From the NCBI GenBank assembly GCA_963580455.1, contig OY756971.1:16577001-16641000 (forward strand): 64,000 nt of DNA, given 5' to 3'. Source of the stretch: Euonymus europaeus. Taxonomy: Eukaryota > Streptophyta > Magnoliopsida > Celastrales > Celastraceae. Below the pieces are notes generated by a model. That model worked only from the letters and a program-made list of their open reading frames with translations. It was not told the DNA's origin and ran no database searches. Position 1 is the stretch's first letter; each line of letters begins with the position of its first letter. Position numbers and translations under genes: made by a program. Below, piece by piece: positions 1-11,425 of this stretch.

Positions 1-1119
1 AAGCAGAGGTGTCTTTCACATGAATTATATCAAAGAAACGCTCTTTCACAAAGCCATGTAAATCAACAAATCGCAAAATCAAAGCCATTTGCTCTCTTTT
101 AGATTCATCTCGAGCCTCATCCACAATAGTACAAAATTTGGAATCGCCAACCTCTTCACGGATTGAACTTTGTACCCTTCTTGTCAATACTTGTAATATC
201 TCCTTTTGAATATGATGTGAAGTATATTTAGCATTCTTCGGAGCATTTTCTAGGACAACCTCAAAAACTTTATCATTGTATGTAGATAAAAGCTTAAGCA
301 ATTGAAGAAAATTACCTCGATTCGTTGAGTCTAGGCTTTCATCATGCCCTCTAAAAGCACATGCTTGAGATACTAAGTAGCAAAAGCAATCAATTGACGC
401 CTTCAAACGTAATCGATTACAAATGATTTGTTTTGAAGATTGCTTCTCCATCACTTTGTCAATATGCTGAGATTGTTTCATCAAAGTGTTAGAATATCTG
501 ACAGCATTATTATGAAATGAGCATGGATCTCTACCGATATAGCCTAAGAATGCACAATTGCTTCCGGCATTGACTTTCTTCCAACTTTGAAATCCTTCAA
601 CAATAAATGCAGTAGCTCCTCCATGACGACCAACTGGCCTTTGACTAAAAAGATAGCATGATAGACAATATGCTCCATCATTTGAAGGAGAATATTCTAA
701 CCAATCAAGCATATTGTACCAAGAAGCTTTGAAGCGCCGACCTTTGGCTCCTGATAATGGAAAATCACTGCAATGAGGTGGAGAAAATCTATATGGACCG
801 ACTTTAAGATAAGCTCGTCTGATCTCATCTTGCTGATTAATTGGATATTCCCATATTTGACGACGGATGCCTGGCTCACGTTCTAGATGGGAAATGTCAA
901 CTTCTTGTGTATCAATTCTCCGAATTTTAGAAGGTGGATGCACTGGCTCTTGATCGGGAATTGGAGTTTGATGTTGCTCAAGAGCTGGATTCTCAAGGTT
1001 AGGCATTGAAACAGATGTTCCAGGAGTTGAAACACCATTAACCTTTTTGAAAAATGCCTCTATAGTTGTTGGCTTTCCTATGACAATTGTAGCTAATACA
1101 ATCCAAAAATTGAGGAAAC
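1..1119 (-). CDS. hAT-derived TTF-type zinc finger/DUF4371 transposase-like protein, partial
   Basis: One open frame runs from 1119 to the left edge with no stop. From an ATG at 1006 it reads MPNLENP, then a TTF-type zinc-finger region (WEYPINQQDEIRRAYL, GPYRFSPPHCSDFP, YCLSCYLFS), then a DUF4371-like segment (FLGYIGRDPCSFHNNAV, SKFCTIVDEARDESKREQ, MALILRFVDLHGFVKERF). This order is that of plant ZMYM1-like, hAT-derived proteins, which normally end in a hAT dimerisation domain; that part would lie outside the window. Upstream of the ATG the frame stays open (KPTTIEAFFKK, a usual start region of the family) to a good splice acceptor at 1120-1122, so the true start is probably in an upstream exon. 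It could be an active hAT transposase gene or a domesticated copy; the terminal inverted repeats are not visible here. Confidence 0.8.
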
Positions 1120-1428
1120 CTGAAATAAATGAATGTAACCATTGTATAAATCATCGTCTTGATCCCAAATGACAAAATAGACATTAATTAAAAAACACAC
1201 AACATTGTCAAATATAGCATCTTATAATATGCAGCATGAGCAATTTTATCTATTTTAACATTCTGTAAGATAGCAATTTTAACATTTCGCTTCATCCCAC
1301 ACGAATCTAAAAGAATGTCAAATACACATTGCTATTCAAAAAATAATTCATGTCTATGCCATTGCCAACAATTTCTCAACCAAGATCACCGGATAAACCA
1401 TAAATCATACACAGTTTTTAACATTTAC
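1120..1428. other. non-coding stretch upstream of the hAT-like gene
   Basis: AT-rich sequence with no convincing ORF. On the minus strand it would be intron or 5' flank of the hAT-like gene. I see no repeat or RNA gene. Confidence 0.4.
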
Positions 1429-1598
1429 CTAGAGGTAGAGAGATATGAATCAATAGGCACACCATTAACAGTTAGAGCACTGCTCTCCACACCAGAAAGC
1501 CTTTGCAACTCCTCGATTTGTCTCCTGATGGAAGCTGCGTATAGTTGCAATGACTCATCAAGTTTTGAATTGAGATCTAGGAGTGCAAGAACACATAC
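1429..1598 (-). CDS. candidate internal exon of an unidentified host gene
   Basis: The minus strand has an open frame of about 56 codons bounded by AG at the 5' side (1599-1600) and a good GT donor (AG/GTAAATG, 1427-1428). It reads VCVLALLDLNSKL, then a heptad-like helix (LQLYAASIRRQIEELQRLSG), then VNGVPIDSYLSTS. The composition looks coding and the helix could form a short coiled coil. I do not recognise the family. No neighbouring exon could be joined with confidence, so this may be an isolated or captured exon. An overlapping plus-strand ORF (1315-1602) looks like its shadow. Confidence 0.4.
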
Positions 1599-2092
1599 CT
1601 AAATGCTTATATAATGTGTGTGGCCTTTGACAATATTCACCAGGTTCAGTGTATGGATTTTTGTCATTCAAAAACCACCCACGCAAAACCCTTGAAGAAA
1701 AATTCAGAATCAATGTTATACTATTTGTCTGTGTTCTTAATTCCCATTTTAAGGTGGTCCAAATAAGGGTTTCTTTTAACTTGCACTATTATAAATCAAA
1801 TATTGAGTGGCACAATATGTGCACGTACTTCCAAGCTCTTTGTATAGAGTACAACTAATTGTTGAACATTTAAACTGAAAGTTTGAAAGTTTCATAAAAA
1901 AGGGTGCATAAACAATAGTTGTAGAGACTTTAGACACTAACAACACAAAACTAAAATAAATAACACAAAATTCTAACCAGACTAGTATTATCAAAAGATT
2001 ATCACTTCATTGAACAAATACATCATTGATAACCAAACTATGGCTCTCATGAAAAACCCCACATTGATAACAACACATCTACAACTATCTCA
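1599..2092. other. non-coding stretch left of Copia-1
   Basis: AT-rich with no supported gene. Short ORFs on both strands lack family features. It ends at the left terminus of Copia-1. Confidence 0.4.
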
Positions 2093-2383
2093 TGTTAACA
2101 GTAAACTCACAGGAACATGTCGAACAAAATAGATAAGTATAAGAACAGCACAAAAGTTCAGAGAAAATGTTTGTCTTTCATTCAAGAAGAACTAACTGGA
2201 ACACTGCGACAGCATACAATAAGACGATGACCTAAAACTTGACAAAATACTAAACTGACCTGATCCATAAGGACAAAATAAAGGAAAAACTGGTAAATAA
2301 CTCTAGACATACTTAAGCTACACTGAAACCCAACTAACCCATGATTAACTAATTAAATAAGTCAGCCATGTAGGTCAACAACA
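2093..2383 (-). repeat. Copia-1 3' LTR
   Basis: On the minus strand the LTR starts TGTTGTTGAC and ends CTGTTAACA. It matches 5641-5930 with scattered substitutions and small indels. The purine tract at 2384-2396 lies immediately upstream. Confidence 0.9.
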
Positions 2384-4079
2384 GCACCTTCCCTGACTTG
2401 CTTCTTTGAGACAACTCCAAGTAGATTTCTTAGGTAGTAGTGCTTGTCTCTAGGAAGTGCCTGGGTGAGGATGTCAGTACGCTGCTCTCCAGTCTTGATG
2501 AACTCCAAGTTGACAATTCCTTCTTCAATAGCCTCCCTCACAAAATATCTCAGTTGGTTCATCTTGAGGAACACATATCTATCAGAATCTTTCTAATCCA
2601 AGCAGCTTGAGACGCTGTTTTGGAGGAAGCCACATATTCAGCCTCCGTAGAGGATAAGGCTACACTCTTCTGCTTCTTGGAGATCCACGTGCATACACCA
2701 GACCCTAAGCCAAACACCACTCCTAAAGTGCTTCTCATATCATCTAAACATCCGGCTCAATCACTATCAGAATAGCCACTCAGATTTAACTTCTTTCCTG
2801 TCTTATATAGAATGCCAAAGTCTAAAGTTCCCTAAATGTATCACAAAACTCTTTTTGCCACTCCAAAATGAATTTGAGTAGGACTTTTGCGTATACCTAG
2901 ACAAAACACTTGCTGCAAACATTAGATCAGGTCTTGTATTAGTCAAATACAATAGACCTCCAATGAAACTTCTGTATATCACTGCATCTGCCTTGCCTGA
3001 TCCATCCTCCTTTGTCAGCTTTTCATTAACAATTAAAGGTATTGCAACCAAGTTGCACTCCTCCATGTGATACTTATGGATAATAGTCTTGCATAACCAT
3101 ACTAAGATATGAAGATTCGCTCTGTTCCTTGAAATACTTCAATCCCCAAAAAATAGTTTAGCAACCCCAGATCACTCATCTCATAGGTTTCCATCATGCT
3201 AGACTTGAAAGCATTGATCTGGTCCTCATCGTTTCTAGTTATAATAAGATCATCCACATAAATGGATACTAGCATAAAAGACTCCCCCTCCTTCAAATGA
3301 TACAAAGTTCGCTCCTTCTTACTTTTCTTAAGACCCCTCAACTGAAAGAACTTATCTACTTCAGAGTACCAAGCCCGTGGAGATTTTTTAAGGCCATAAA
3401 GAGCCTTGTTTAATCTGTACACCTTCTCTTCCTCCCCCTCCACAATGAAACCCTCAAGTTGAGCAACATAGACTTCTTCAGCTAGGGTGCCATTGAGGAA
3501 AGTAGATTTAGCATCCAATTGATGCAATCGCCACTGTCTTTGAGCTGCCAAAGCTAACAAAATCCTCACAGTTTCCAGTCTTGCAACTGGAGCAAAAGTT
3601 TCATGAAAATCTATGCCAGGCTTTTGTGTGAAACCTTTCGCAACCAATATGGCTTTGTATCGCTGAATACTTCCATCAAACTTTAATTTATTTTGTAAAT
3701 CCATCTCACTCCAAAAATGGTCCTGCTTACGGGTTTGCTCACAAGCTGCCAGGCGTTATTTTTCTCAATCATTCTGAATTCTTTTTTCATAGCAGCCCAC
3801 CAAGTCGGATCAGTCTTTGCATCATCAATTTTTTTTGTTCTTTTATTATGAGATTACAAGAGGCATACACATCAGCTGTAGTCTTAGTCTTCAAGATGGG
3901 TGACTCAGGATCACTATCCCCTAATCACTGGGAACCACTAATTCTCCTTCCTTACTCGGAGTGTTAACTCCTGCATATTCTTCTCTATGTATAACATCCT
4001 CTTCCAACTCAACAACTGGGTCAATTGCTTCGGGTCTAGGTTGCTCATCATGAACAAGCAATAAATCAGATTAACTGGA
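2384..4079 (-). pseudogene. Copia-1 pol, reverse transcriptase and RNase H region, broken
   Basis: The minus strand carries the RT of a Copia polyprotein: KAILVAKGFTQKPGIDFHET, FAPVARLETVRILLALAA, QLDAKSTFLNGTLAEEVY, KALYGLKKSPRAWYSEVDK and the catalytic IYVDDLIITRND. RNase H remnants follow (YRSFIGGLLYLTNTRPDLM; VALSSTEAEYVAS) and a C-terminal ILTQALPRDKHYYLRNLLGV. Frame changes near 3100 and 2800 break it. The catalytic aspartates of RT are present. It is linked upstream to an acidic spacer (EEDVIHREEYAGVNTPSKEG) that directly follows the truncated integrase. Confidence 0.85.
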
Positions 4080-5593
4080 CATTAATAACTCCAATGCTTC
4101 CTTTGCTCTCCAAGTGGCTTGTTTAAGGAAAGGATGACGATGATGCTTCCCCATGATACACCCTTCACATAAATGGTTCATATCTCAAATTTGAGGAAGA
4201 CCATGAACCAAATTTTTCTGTTGAAGCAACTTAAGAGCTCCAATATGTGGATGACAATATCGTTGGTGGCAGAGTGTTGTGACCTTACTTGACACAGTGT
4301 CAGCCTTGAAAGCTGTTAATTCTGTCGAGGGCTTAGAATCCACAAGAAAATTTCTATGATTCTTTATAGGAATAAACATAAGTTCCTGAGTAGTATTGGC
4401 CTCCTCAAATATTTTGCATCCTCCATTTCCAAACGACAACACATACCCATTCTCCATCATCTGCCCCACACTCAACAAATTGTGACTCAACGATCTGGAA
4501 CATACAAGACATCACAAATATATTTCTCTCCTTCTCCAGTATGAATTTAATTCGACGCACAACAGTGCCATTTCCTAGAGTAATATTGATAACATTAGCC
4601 GGATCAAATGACTCAAATAAGGCATCATTTCCAGTCATATGATTACTACATCCACTGTCTAGATACCAAACATTGGACCTGATAGTGGATGATGTGTGAG
4701 ATGCGTAAAACAAATTTTCTCCCTGGTCTAGACTACAATCAAAAAAATTTGCTCTAGGCTCAGTTCTCAAACGACAATTTTTTTGAATGTGACCAAACCG
4801 CTTACAATGGTGACATTGCGGCTTGCCTTTAAACCAATAATCTGCAGCCACATGACTCAAACTCTGCATATATCACACGATTTTCCAATAGAATTTCCAG
4901 TACTGGATTCAGATGACATACCTCTATTTCGACCCTTCCAAGTTGAGGATGATTGTTAGGGTAGAACTCTGCTCTCCTCTTCTCAATCTTCTATGTCCAT
5001 GCCTCTAGAGAACCCAATAATTCTTCAAGCTTAAGAACTGTCAGGTCTTTTGATTCCTTAATGGCTGCCACCACGACATCATATCTTTCAGGTAAACTAA
5101 TGAGTAACTTCTGAACCACTTTCTCATTAGAGACCTCCTCTCCCAATGTTCTCATTTGTTTCACCGTGTCAATGGTTTGAGAATAGAAATCCTTCACACA
5201 TTTAGATTCTTTCATACGCAAGTTTTCAAACTCATGCCTCAAGTTTTGGAGTTTGACAATAATGGTTTTACCATCTCCTTTGAACTCCTTTGACATAATA
5301 TCCGATGCCTCTTTTACTTGTGTAGCCCTTATAATGCAAGGAAATATGGAAGCCCCAACACTATTTTGCAACCGGGAGAGGGCTTTTGCATTAATCATCC
5401 TTGTTTGATTAAGTTCCTTTTGTTGAGTAGCATTAAGCCTACTTTCGTCACTGGGTTCCTTGTACCCACGGGTCACAATACCCCAGATCAGAAAGGTTCT
5501 CATCCTGACTTTCCATGAGGGATAGTCCTCATCGTTGAACACTGGGATGAACGATCACTCAGTCGAAGCGGTTTTGTCATTGGATGAAGTCAT
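4080..5593 (-). pseudogene. Copia-1 gag, protease and N-terminal integrase, broken
   Basis: The frame starts at an ATG at 5593 (MTSSNDKTASTE) and meets a stop almost at once. The gag body follows (DEDYPSWKVRMRTFLIWG to LEELLGSLEAWT), then a zinc knuckle (CHHCKRFGHIQKNC), the protease motif WYLDSGCSNHMTG with DSG intact, and the integrase zinc-binding region (CHQRYCHPHIGALKLL). Shortly after EGCIMGKHHRH the sequence runs into pol spacer near 4078, so the DDE core is gone. The protein would have been the capsid precursor and processing enzyme of the element; it cannot be made from this copy. Confidence 0.8.
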
Positions 5594-5640
5594 TTCTTCA
5601 ACCTGTTGTATACCAAGTTTCAACCTGGATTCGATACCAC

Positions 5641-5930
5641 TGTTAACAGTAAACTCACAGGAACTGGTTGAACAAAATAGATAAGTATAAGAACAACACA
5701 AAGTTCAGAGCAAATGTTTGTCTCTTATTCAAGAAGAACTAACTGGAACACTGCGGCAACATACAATAAGACGAAGACCTAAGACTTGACAAAATACTAA
5801 ATTGACCTGATCCATAAGGACAAAACAAATGATAAACTGGTAAATAACTCTAGACATACTTAAGCTGCACTGAAAGCCAACTAACCCATGATTAACTAAT
5901 TAAATAAGTCAGCCATGCAAGTCAACAACA
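5641..5930 (-). repeat. Copia-1 5' LTR and primer site
   Basis: This is the second copy of the LTR, with TGTT and AACA termini. The adjacent sequence at 5625-5640 reads, on the minus strand, as a TGGTATC-type primer-binding site of the kind that pairs with initiator methionine tRNA. Confidence 0.9.
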
Positions 5931-6332
5931 ACCTCTCAATGCTGATATTTAATTAAGTAATACGAAAAGTCTCAATTGCACGTTTTAGAACACTTTTCAT
6001 GAGCAATTGCAGCCATTCTAATCCCAATTAGTAGTTAAAAAATGAGAAGCAACAAACCAGCAAAAATAATCAGTAACAACATTTATGGCCCCAAAAAAAC
6101 TTACTTTTTTCAAAAAAAGCACTAGAAGTCTCTTTCATTCAAATACACTTTTCAGCGAACCAAGACTTATTTTTTGGGTCTTAGTCTACTTCTTCGTGCC
6201 TATGCTTATAATTCACAAACCTTTTTTGATAAAAGAGATGATTTTATTAAGTGTAATTGAAAGGCACAAAGCCACCTTGCTTAAAAACATTCTGAATCGA
6301 ATCAGCACCTAAGAGAACAAGAAAAAGAGACA
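5931..6332. other. spacer between Copia-1 and Gypsy-1
   Basis: No supported gene. A 75-codon plus-strand ORF at 6085 has no family features and is rich in A and T runs; I treat it as chance. Confidence 0.4.
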
Positions 6333-6337
6333 GCTAC

Positions 6338-6515
6338 TCTCATGTTTCATTCCTGGACGTAAATGGGTTGGCGGGATATTTCAAACAGTGGGTCTACTTA
6401 TTGATTGTAATGTTGGTTTTTGGCTTCTCTATTAGTGAGCTGGTGTTTCCTAGAAACATTTAGTTTGCTGGAGACGTCGTCGTATTTAATTAGTTTTAAT
6501 AGTAGGGTTAGCGTA
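6338..6515 (+). repeat. Gypsy-1 5' LTR, first part
   Basis: It aligns with 12169-12345 of the right LTR (shared segments such as CATGTTTCATTCCTGGA and CTTCTCTATTAGTG). It stops at the GCGTA target of Copia-2 and resumes at 11092. Confidence 0.85.
6511..6515. repeat. Copia-2 left target-site duplication
   Basis: GCGTA, repeated exactly at 11087-11091 on the other side of Copia-2. The intact Gypsy-1 right LTR has a single GCGTATTAAG at the equivalent position, which serves as the empty site. Confidence 0.95.
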
Positions 6516-6755
6516 TGTTGGAAACGTGATGGGCACTTACACACACTAAGAGAGAAGAGAAGCTGCTACACACATCAAAATATTCATCTCATTCATCAAA
6601 GTTACATAGATATTTATACTAATCATATGGACACGCCAAGGGTCATAATAAAGACACCTAAAAACAAAGCACACGCATAAAACCAAGTTAAACATAACTT
6701 TTCAAATCCTAAAGTGATAACCCCCATGCCCATGCATCAAGTTTAATTCACAACA
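6516..6755 (-). repeat. Copia-2 3' LTR
   Basis: In plus orientation it starts TGTTGGAAACG and ends TTCACAACA. It is 240 bp, the same length as 10847-11086. Confidence 0.95.
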
Positions 6756-6769
6756 CTTCCCCCTAAACT

Positions 6770-8686
6770 TGAGTCCTTCACAACTCCGAGAGACATCCGC
6801 ATCTTCTAAAAAACATCATATCTTAATGGCTTTGTAAAAACATCTACTACTTGATATTGGGACTTAACATACTTGAGCTCGATTTCCTTCTTTTCAACAC
6901 ACTCTCGAACAAAATGAAACCTTGTGTCAATATGTTTGCAGCGATCATGAAACACAGGATTCTTTGCTAATGACAGAGCTGACTTATTATAAATAAGAAT
7001 TTATGTAGATTTCTTTTGTTCCAGATTAAGCCTTCAGCAATCTTCTCAACCAAACAACATGACATGCAGCAGAGGTGGCAGCAAGATACTCTACTTCACA
7101 AGAAGAAAGTGTAACAATGGGTTGCTTCTTCAAACTCCATGAAATAACATTCTTTCCCATAAAGAATACAAAGCCAGTAGTGCTTTTTCTATCAATAATG
7201 TCGCCAGCAAAATCACTATCACAATATCCCATTAAATTGTAATCAGATGAAGATGAATAATAAAGCCCATAGTCAAGAGTACCTTTGAGATACCGTAGGA
7301 TCCTCTTAGCAGCCTTCATATGGGACTCCAATGGCTTCTCCATAAAACGACTTACAATCCCAACAGCAAAAAGAATATCAGGTCTTGTGCAAGTCAAATA
7401 TTTTAGACTTCCAACAAGACTTTTGAACAAGGTTGGATCCACAGCCATAGAGACATCTCTTTCTTTAGAGAATTTTGTTCCACACTCCATTGGCGTGTTG
7501 ACACCATTGAAATCAGACATATTAAACTTCTTAAGAACCTCCTTAGCATAAGCTCTTTGGGAAATAAAAGTTCCCTCTTCAAATTGCTTCACTGTAATTC
7601 CCAAGTAGTATGACATAAGACCCAAATCTGTCATCTCAAAACTTTGAGTCATAGCCTTCTTAAAATCATCATAGAGTCTTGGGTTGGGTTGCTTCCTTTA
7701 AAAAGCAAGTCATCCACATAAATGCAAACAAACAAATAATCCTCATCATTCTTTTTCACGTACAGTGAATACTCGTGAACACATCTGCAAAAACCATTGT
7801 CTTGGAAATACTTATCAATTCGAGTATTCCAAGCTCGAGGGGCTTGCTTCAACCAGTACAAAGCCTTCTTGAGTCGTAGCACCTTTTCTTCATTTTCCTT
7901 GCAACATAACCTGGTGGCTGTTCTACATAAACTTCCTCTTCTAGAAAGCCATTAAGGAAGGCAGATTTGACATCCATTTGATGAATCTTCCAATGATTTT
8001 GAGCAGCAAGAGAAATCAGCAATCTAATAGTTTCCAAACGGGCTACAAGTGCAAACACCTCTTCAAAATCAATTCCTTACTTTTGCTTGTAACCTTTAAC
8101 CACAAGCTGTGTTTTATATTTCTCTACTTCACCTTTGACATTTTCCTTTGTTTTAAACACCCATTTAACCCCAATAACTTGATGACCTTTTGGGAGAGAT
8201 ACAAGTTCCCAAGTGTCATTCTTCTCAATGGCATGAATCTCCTCATCCATGGCCTGAATCTACTTCTTATCCTTGCTAGCTTCAGAAAAACTTGAAGGTT
8301 CACTATTAGCATAAAGACAAAACAAACTTATATCATCTAACCTTTCAGTTTCATTAAAGGATCTTCAAGAGTTCGATATCTTGGAGTGTTTTCACTAGAA
8401 CTTGAAGCTCTTTCACTTGAACTTGGTGTAATTGGTGAAGCTGGTGGAGTAGATTCACCATGAACATGTTCAATAACCACATCATCTTATTATTCAAAAT
8501 ATGGAAAATATCATAGGATGTTTCATCTAGAGAACTCCAATCCCACGATGCCTTCTCATCAAACTCCACATCTCTACTTATCACAATTCTATCGTTGTTA
8601 GGATTGAATAACTTATATCCCTTTGAGTTCTCATCATAACCAATGCAGACAAGCTTCTCAGTTCTATCATCAAGCTTCTTGCGGAC
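6770..8686 (-). pseudogene. Copia-2 reverse transcriptase and RNase H
   Basis: On the minus strand, after an acidic linker, come the RT blocks [68 protein letters not shown] and CIYVDDLLF (both catalytic aspartate blocks kept). RNase H follows: YCDSDFAGD, SWSLKKQPIVTLSSCEVEYL and KHIDTRFHFVRECVEKKEIE. Several single-base frame changes (near 7880 and 7650) and in-frame stops split it. These enzymes would copy the element's RNA into DNA in cytoplasmic particles. Confidence 0.85.
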
Positions 8687-9924
8687 TTATTTTGGCACAT
8701 GAGCATATGCCACCGATCCAAAGACCCGCAAATGTGAGATACTCGGCTTTCGACCACTCCAGGCTTCCAATGGAGTCACATCTTTCAAACTTTTTGTGGG
8801 AGAACGATTTGAAAGATATACAGCACAAGCTACGTCTTCGGCCCAAAACTCATTTGGCATCTTCTTACTCTTCAGCATAGTTCTTGCCATATTGAGGATG
8901 GTTCGATTTTTTCTTTCAGCAACTTTGTTTTGCTGAGGAGATCTAGGAACTGTCAAAGGGCGCCTGATTCCATGCAACTCACAAAAACTTTTAAATTCAT
9001 TAGAAGTAAACTCACCTCCTCTATCCGTTCGTAAAGCCTTAATCTCATAGCCACACTCCTTCTCAACAAGGATCTTAAATTTCTTAAAAGCATTAAATGA
9101 CTTAGATTTTTGCTTCAGCATATACACCCATGTCTTCCGGCTGTAATCATCTATGAAAAGAATAAAGTAAGAACTTTTACCAAGTGAAGGAGGTTTGATC
9201 AGACCACAAACATCAGCATGGACCAATTCGAGTGGTTTGGTGGCTCTTGAAATTGCTTGTTTTGGAAAACTCTTTCTTGAATGTTTCCCAAGTAAACATG
9301 CTTCACATACTTGCTCTGGATGACTAACAAATGGAATGCCATTCACCATTTTCTTCTTTCCCAGTCCCTTAAGATCTCCAAAATTCAAATGACCAAATCT
9401 CATGTGCCAAATCCAAGATGAATCTTGCACACAAGTCTTCAAACACATTGCTTCAGTAGTTTGAAGATCCACCAGAAACATCCGATTTTTTGCCATAGTC
9501 ACCTTAGCAATGAGATTGTCGTCACGATCTCTTAGCCAAAGACTTCGGCATTCCATATAGATCGTACACCCATTTAATTGGCTGGCCCAAACTCAGAATA
9601 TTGCTTGTCAATTTTGGAATATAATAGACATCAGAGAGGATTTTATGACCACCATCCTTTACTTCAAATAAAATTGTACCTCTACCTTTGATCTCTACCT
9701 TTGTGTTATCTCCAAAATAAACATTGCCAGTTACTTTGGTGTCGAGTTCAACAAATTTGCTACGATCACCCGTCATATGGTTGCTAGCATCATTGTCAAG
9801 ATACCACATGCTCCTTCCACAGTCACTGTTCTTATTGTATGCAAGAAGTAAGGTTGGTTCCAAAGTATCCTCTTTATGCTCCACAAGATTTACCTCTTCA
9901 TCCTTTTTGTCATTATGGCACTCC
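8687..9924 (-). pseudogene. Copia-2 protease and integrase
   Basis: The minus-strand frame shows the protease region MWYLDNDASNHMTG. The usual Copia motif is DSG; here it reads DND, both changes being G-to-A transitions, so protease activity is probably lost. A frame change near 9540 leads into integrase with an HHCC zinc domain (HMRFGHLNFGDL, CEACLLGKH) and the catalytic triad in HADVCG, RTDRGGEF and VAERKNR. The C-terminal GKNRT-type region ends in SISHLRVFGSVAYAHVPK. The integrase piece at 8687-9556 is an uninterrupted 289-codon frame. Confidence 0.85.
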
Positions 9925-10821
9925 CAAGAATAATGCCCATATTTGCCACAAGAATAGCATTTAACAATGCCTTTATCGACTCTTCTCTCACTATTTCTCC
10001 ATGAGTTGTTCCTTCCTCTTCCTCTACCACGGCCTCATGTAGAGTATTGATTTTTGTTGAGAAAACTTTGATCATCTCTCACTCCTTTGATCTTCATGAC
10101 CACGCCATCTTCCACGGCCTCTTCCTCGACCTCGTCCACGCCAATCCGAACCATCTCCTTTTGGCCTCTTGGCTTGCAAGAGTTGTTCCACCTGATCTGG
10201 CTTGCCACGAGTCAACCTCTCCTCATGGGCTTGTAGAAATCCATTTAACTGATCAATGGTCATAGTTTCCAAATTCTTTGATTCCTCTATGGCATCCACC
10301 ACATGATTAAACTTTGAAGTCAGCGACCGTAGAATCTTCTCAACAACACGTACATCTTCAATTTTTTCACCAAGCCTTTTCATTTGATTCACTACAGTCG
10401 AGACTCTTGTAGAATAATCAGTAGTGGATTCATTTTTTTTCATTGACAGTTTTTCAAAATCAGCTCTCAAAGTTTGAAGACGAACTTTCTTCACTTGATC
10501 AACTCCTGAACGAGATGTTTTGAGAGCATCTCAAGCTTCCTTGGATGTGACCTTGTCCGAAATCTTCTCGAACATATCCTTTGGCAGCCCTTGATGAATT
10601 ATGGTGAGAGCACTTTGATCCTCCGTCTTCTCCTTCTCATATGCTATCTTTTGTGGTCCTGTCAATGCCGCTTCATTCTGGGTTTGATCAAACCCTTTTT
10701 CCACAACATCCCAAACACCTTGAGAACCAAGGATTGCCTTCATACGCATTGCCCAATTATCATAATTGGACTTGTTGCGTTGTGGATATTGGAAAGACAT
10801 TGAACTTCCTTTGGATGCCAT
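9925..10821 (-). pseudogene. Copia-2 gag
   Basis: It starts at an ATG at 10821 (MASKGSSMSFQYPQRNKSNY), 26 bases inside the LTR. An in-frame TGA at about 10530 replaces a Trp codon (EA*DALK). A UBN2-type gag body follows ([38 protein letters not shown]), then a basic Arg/Gly stretch and an intact zinc knuckle CYSCGKYGHYSWEC near 9950-9910. A frame change lies between the Arg/Gly stretch and the knuckle. It is the capsid protein precursor. Confidence 0.85.
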
Positions 10822-10846
10822 CTAACTTCGGCCTCCGATACCACTT

Positions 10847-11086
10847 TGTTGGAAACGTGATGGGCACTTACACACACTAAGAGAGAAGAGAAGCTGCTAC
10901 ACACACCAAAATATTCATCTCATTCATCAAAATTACATAGATATTTATACTAATCATATGGACACGCCAAGGGTCATAATAAAGACACCTAAAAATAAAG
11001 CACACGCATAAAACCAAGTTAAACATAACTTTTCAAATCCCAAAGTGATAACCCGCATGCCCATACATCAAGTTTAATTCACAACA
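10847..11086 (-). repeat. Copia-2 5' LTR
   Basis: 240 bp, TG...CA ends, followed by the GCGTA duplication at 11087-11091. The primer site is just inside (10830-10846). Confidence 0.95.
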
Positions 11087-11091
11087 GCGTA

Positions 11092-11425
11092 TTAAGAAAT
11101 CAAGGCCACAGTAGCGACGTAGGATAATCTTTAGTTAGTTGCATGAAAAAGGGTGTTAAGTGCATGCAATATTAGTTTAATTTTGTGTTAGTTAAAGACT
11201 TTTGGGTAGTAGGATGGTACAAGCTACAGCTATGGGCAGCACTATGTTCTCTTATATTATATATGAAAGTGCTAGTGTAATGGTGAGGGACATGAATGAA
11301 AAAAAAAATATTATATTCCTTTTGTGTATTCTTTCTCTCTCAGGGTTTTGTCAAGAATAGGACAAACAAAATTTCTTCCTGACTGCTTGCTCAAAACTTT
11401 AGTAAAAAGCTTGTTTTGCAACTTT
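11092..11425 (+). repeat. Gypsy-1 5' LTR, second part
   Basis: This resumes the LTR interrupted at 6515 and aligns with 12346-12665 of the right LTR (shared blocks GTGTTAAGTGCATGC and AGCTATGGGCAGCAC). The last 25 or so bases of the LTR are missing at the deletion junction. Confidence 0.85.

Larger units (their letters stand above)
2093..5930 (-). mobile_element. Copia-1: LTR retrotransposon, integrase core deleted
   Basis: Two direct repeats of about 290 bp (2093-2383 and 5641-5930) flank a Ty1/Copia polyprotein on the minus strand in the order gag, zinc knuckle, protease, truncated integrase, RT, RNase H. Just inside the 5' LTR (right side) a primer site reads GTGGTATCGAATCCAGG. A purine-rich tract (AGGGAAGGTGC) precedes the 3' LTR. 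The internal region is only about 3.3 kb because the catalytic integrase is missing. No clean 5-bp target duplication was found: TCTCA occurs beside both ends but is displaced by 3 bp on the right. LTR divergence is visibly higher than in Copia-2, so the insertion is older. Confidence 0.9.
6516..11086 (-). mobile_element. Copia-2: structurally complete Copia LTR retrotransposon
   Basis: This element of 4571 bp has two 240-bp LTRs (6516-6755 and 10847-11086) that differ at about six positions by eye (about 2.5%), an exact GCGTA duplication, a primer site (TGGTATCGGAGGCC on the minus strand) and a polypurine tract (TTTAGGGGGAAG) before the 3' LTR. The polyprotein order is gag, protease, integrase, RT, RNase H, as in Ty1/Copia. 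Stops and frameshifts are few, but the protease motif is altered. It is the best dated insertion here and is clearly younger than its Gypsy-1 host. Confidence 0.95.

Noticed and set aside
697..879. 60-codon minus-strand ORF
   Set aside because: It is in a different frame from the long hAT-like reading frame that covers the same bases.
1315..1602. 95-codon plus-strand ORF
   Set aside because: It overlaps the better exon candidate on the minus strand, which has splice signals and a coding-like helix; the plus frame has no family features.
2088..5938. TCTCA as target duplication of Copia-1
   Set aside because: The pentamer is adjacent to the left LTR but lies 3 bp away from the right LTR end, so it cannot be accepted without comparison to other copies.
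6085..6312. 75-codon plus-strand ORF with hydrophobic stretch
   Set aside because: It has no recognisable family, no splice or promoter context, and low-complexity composition.
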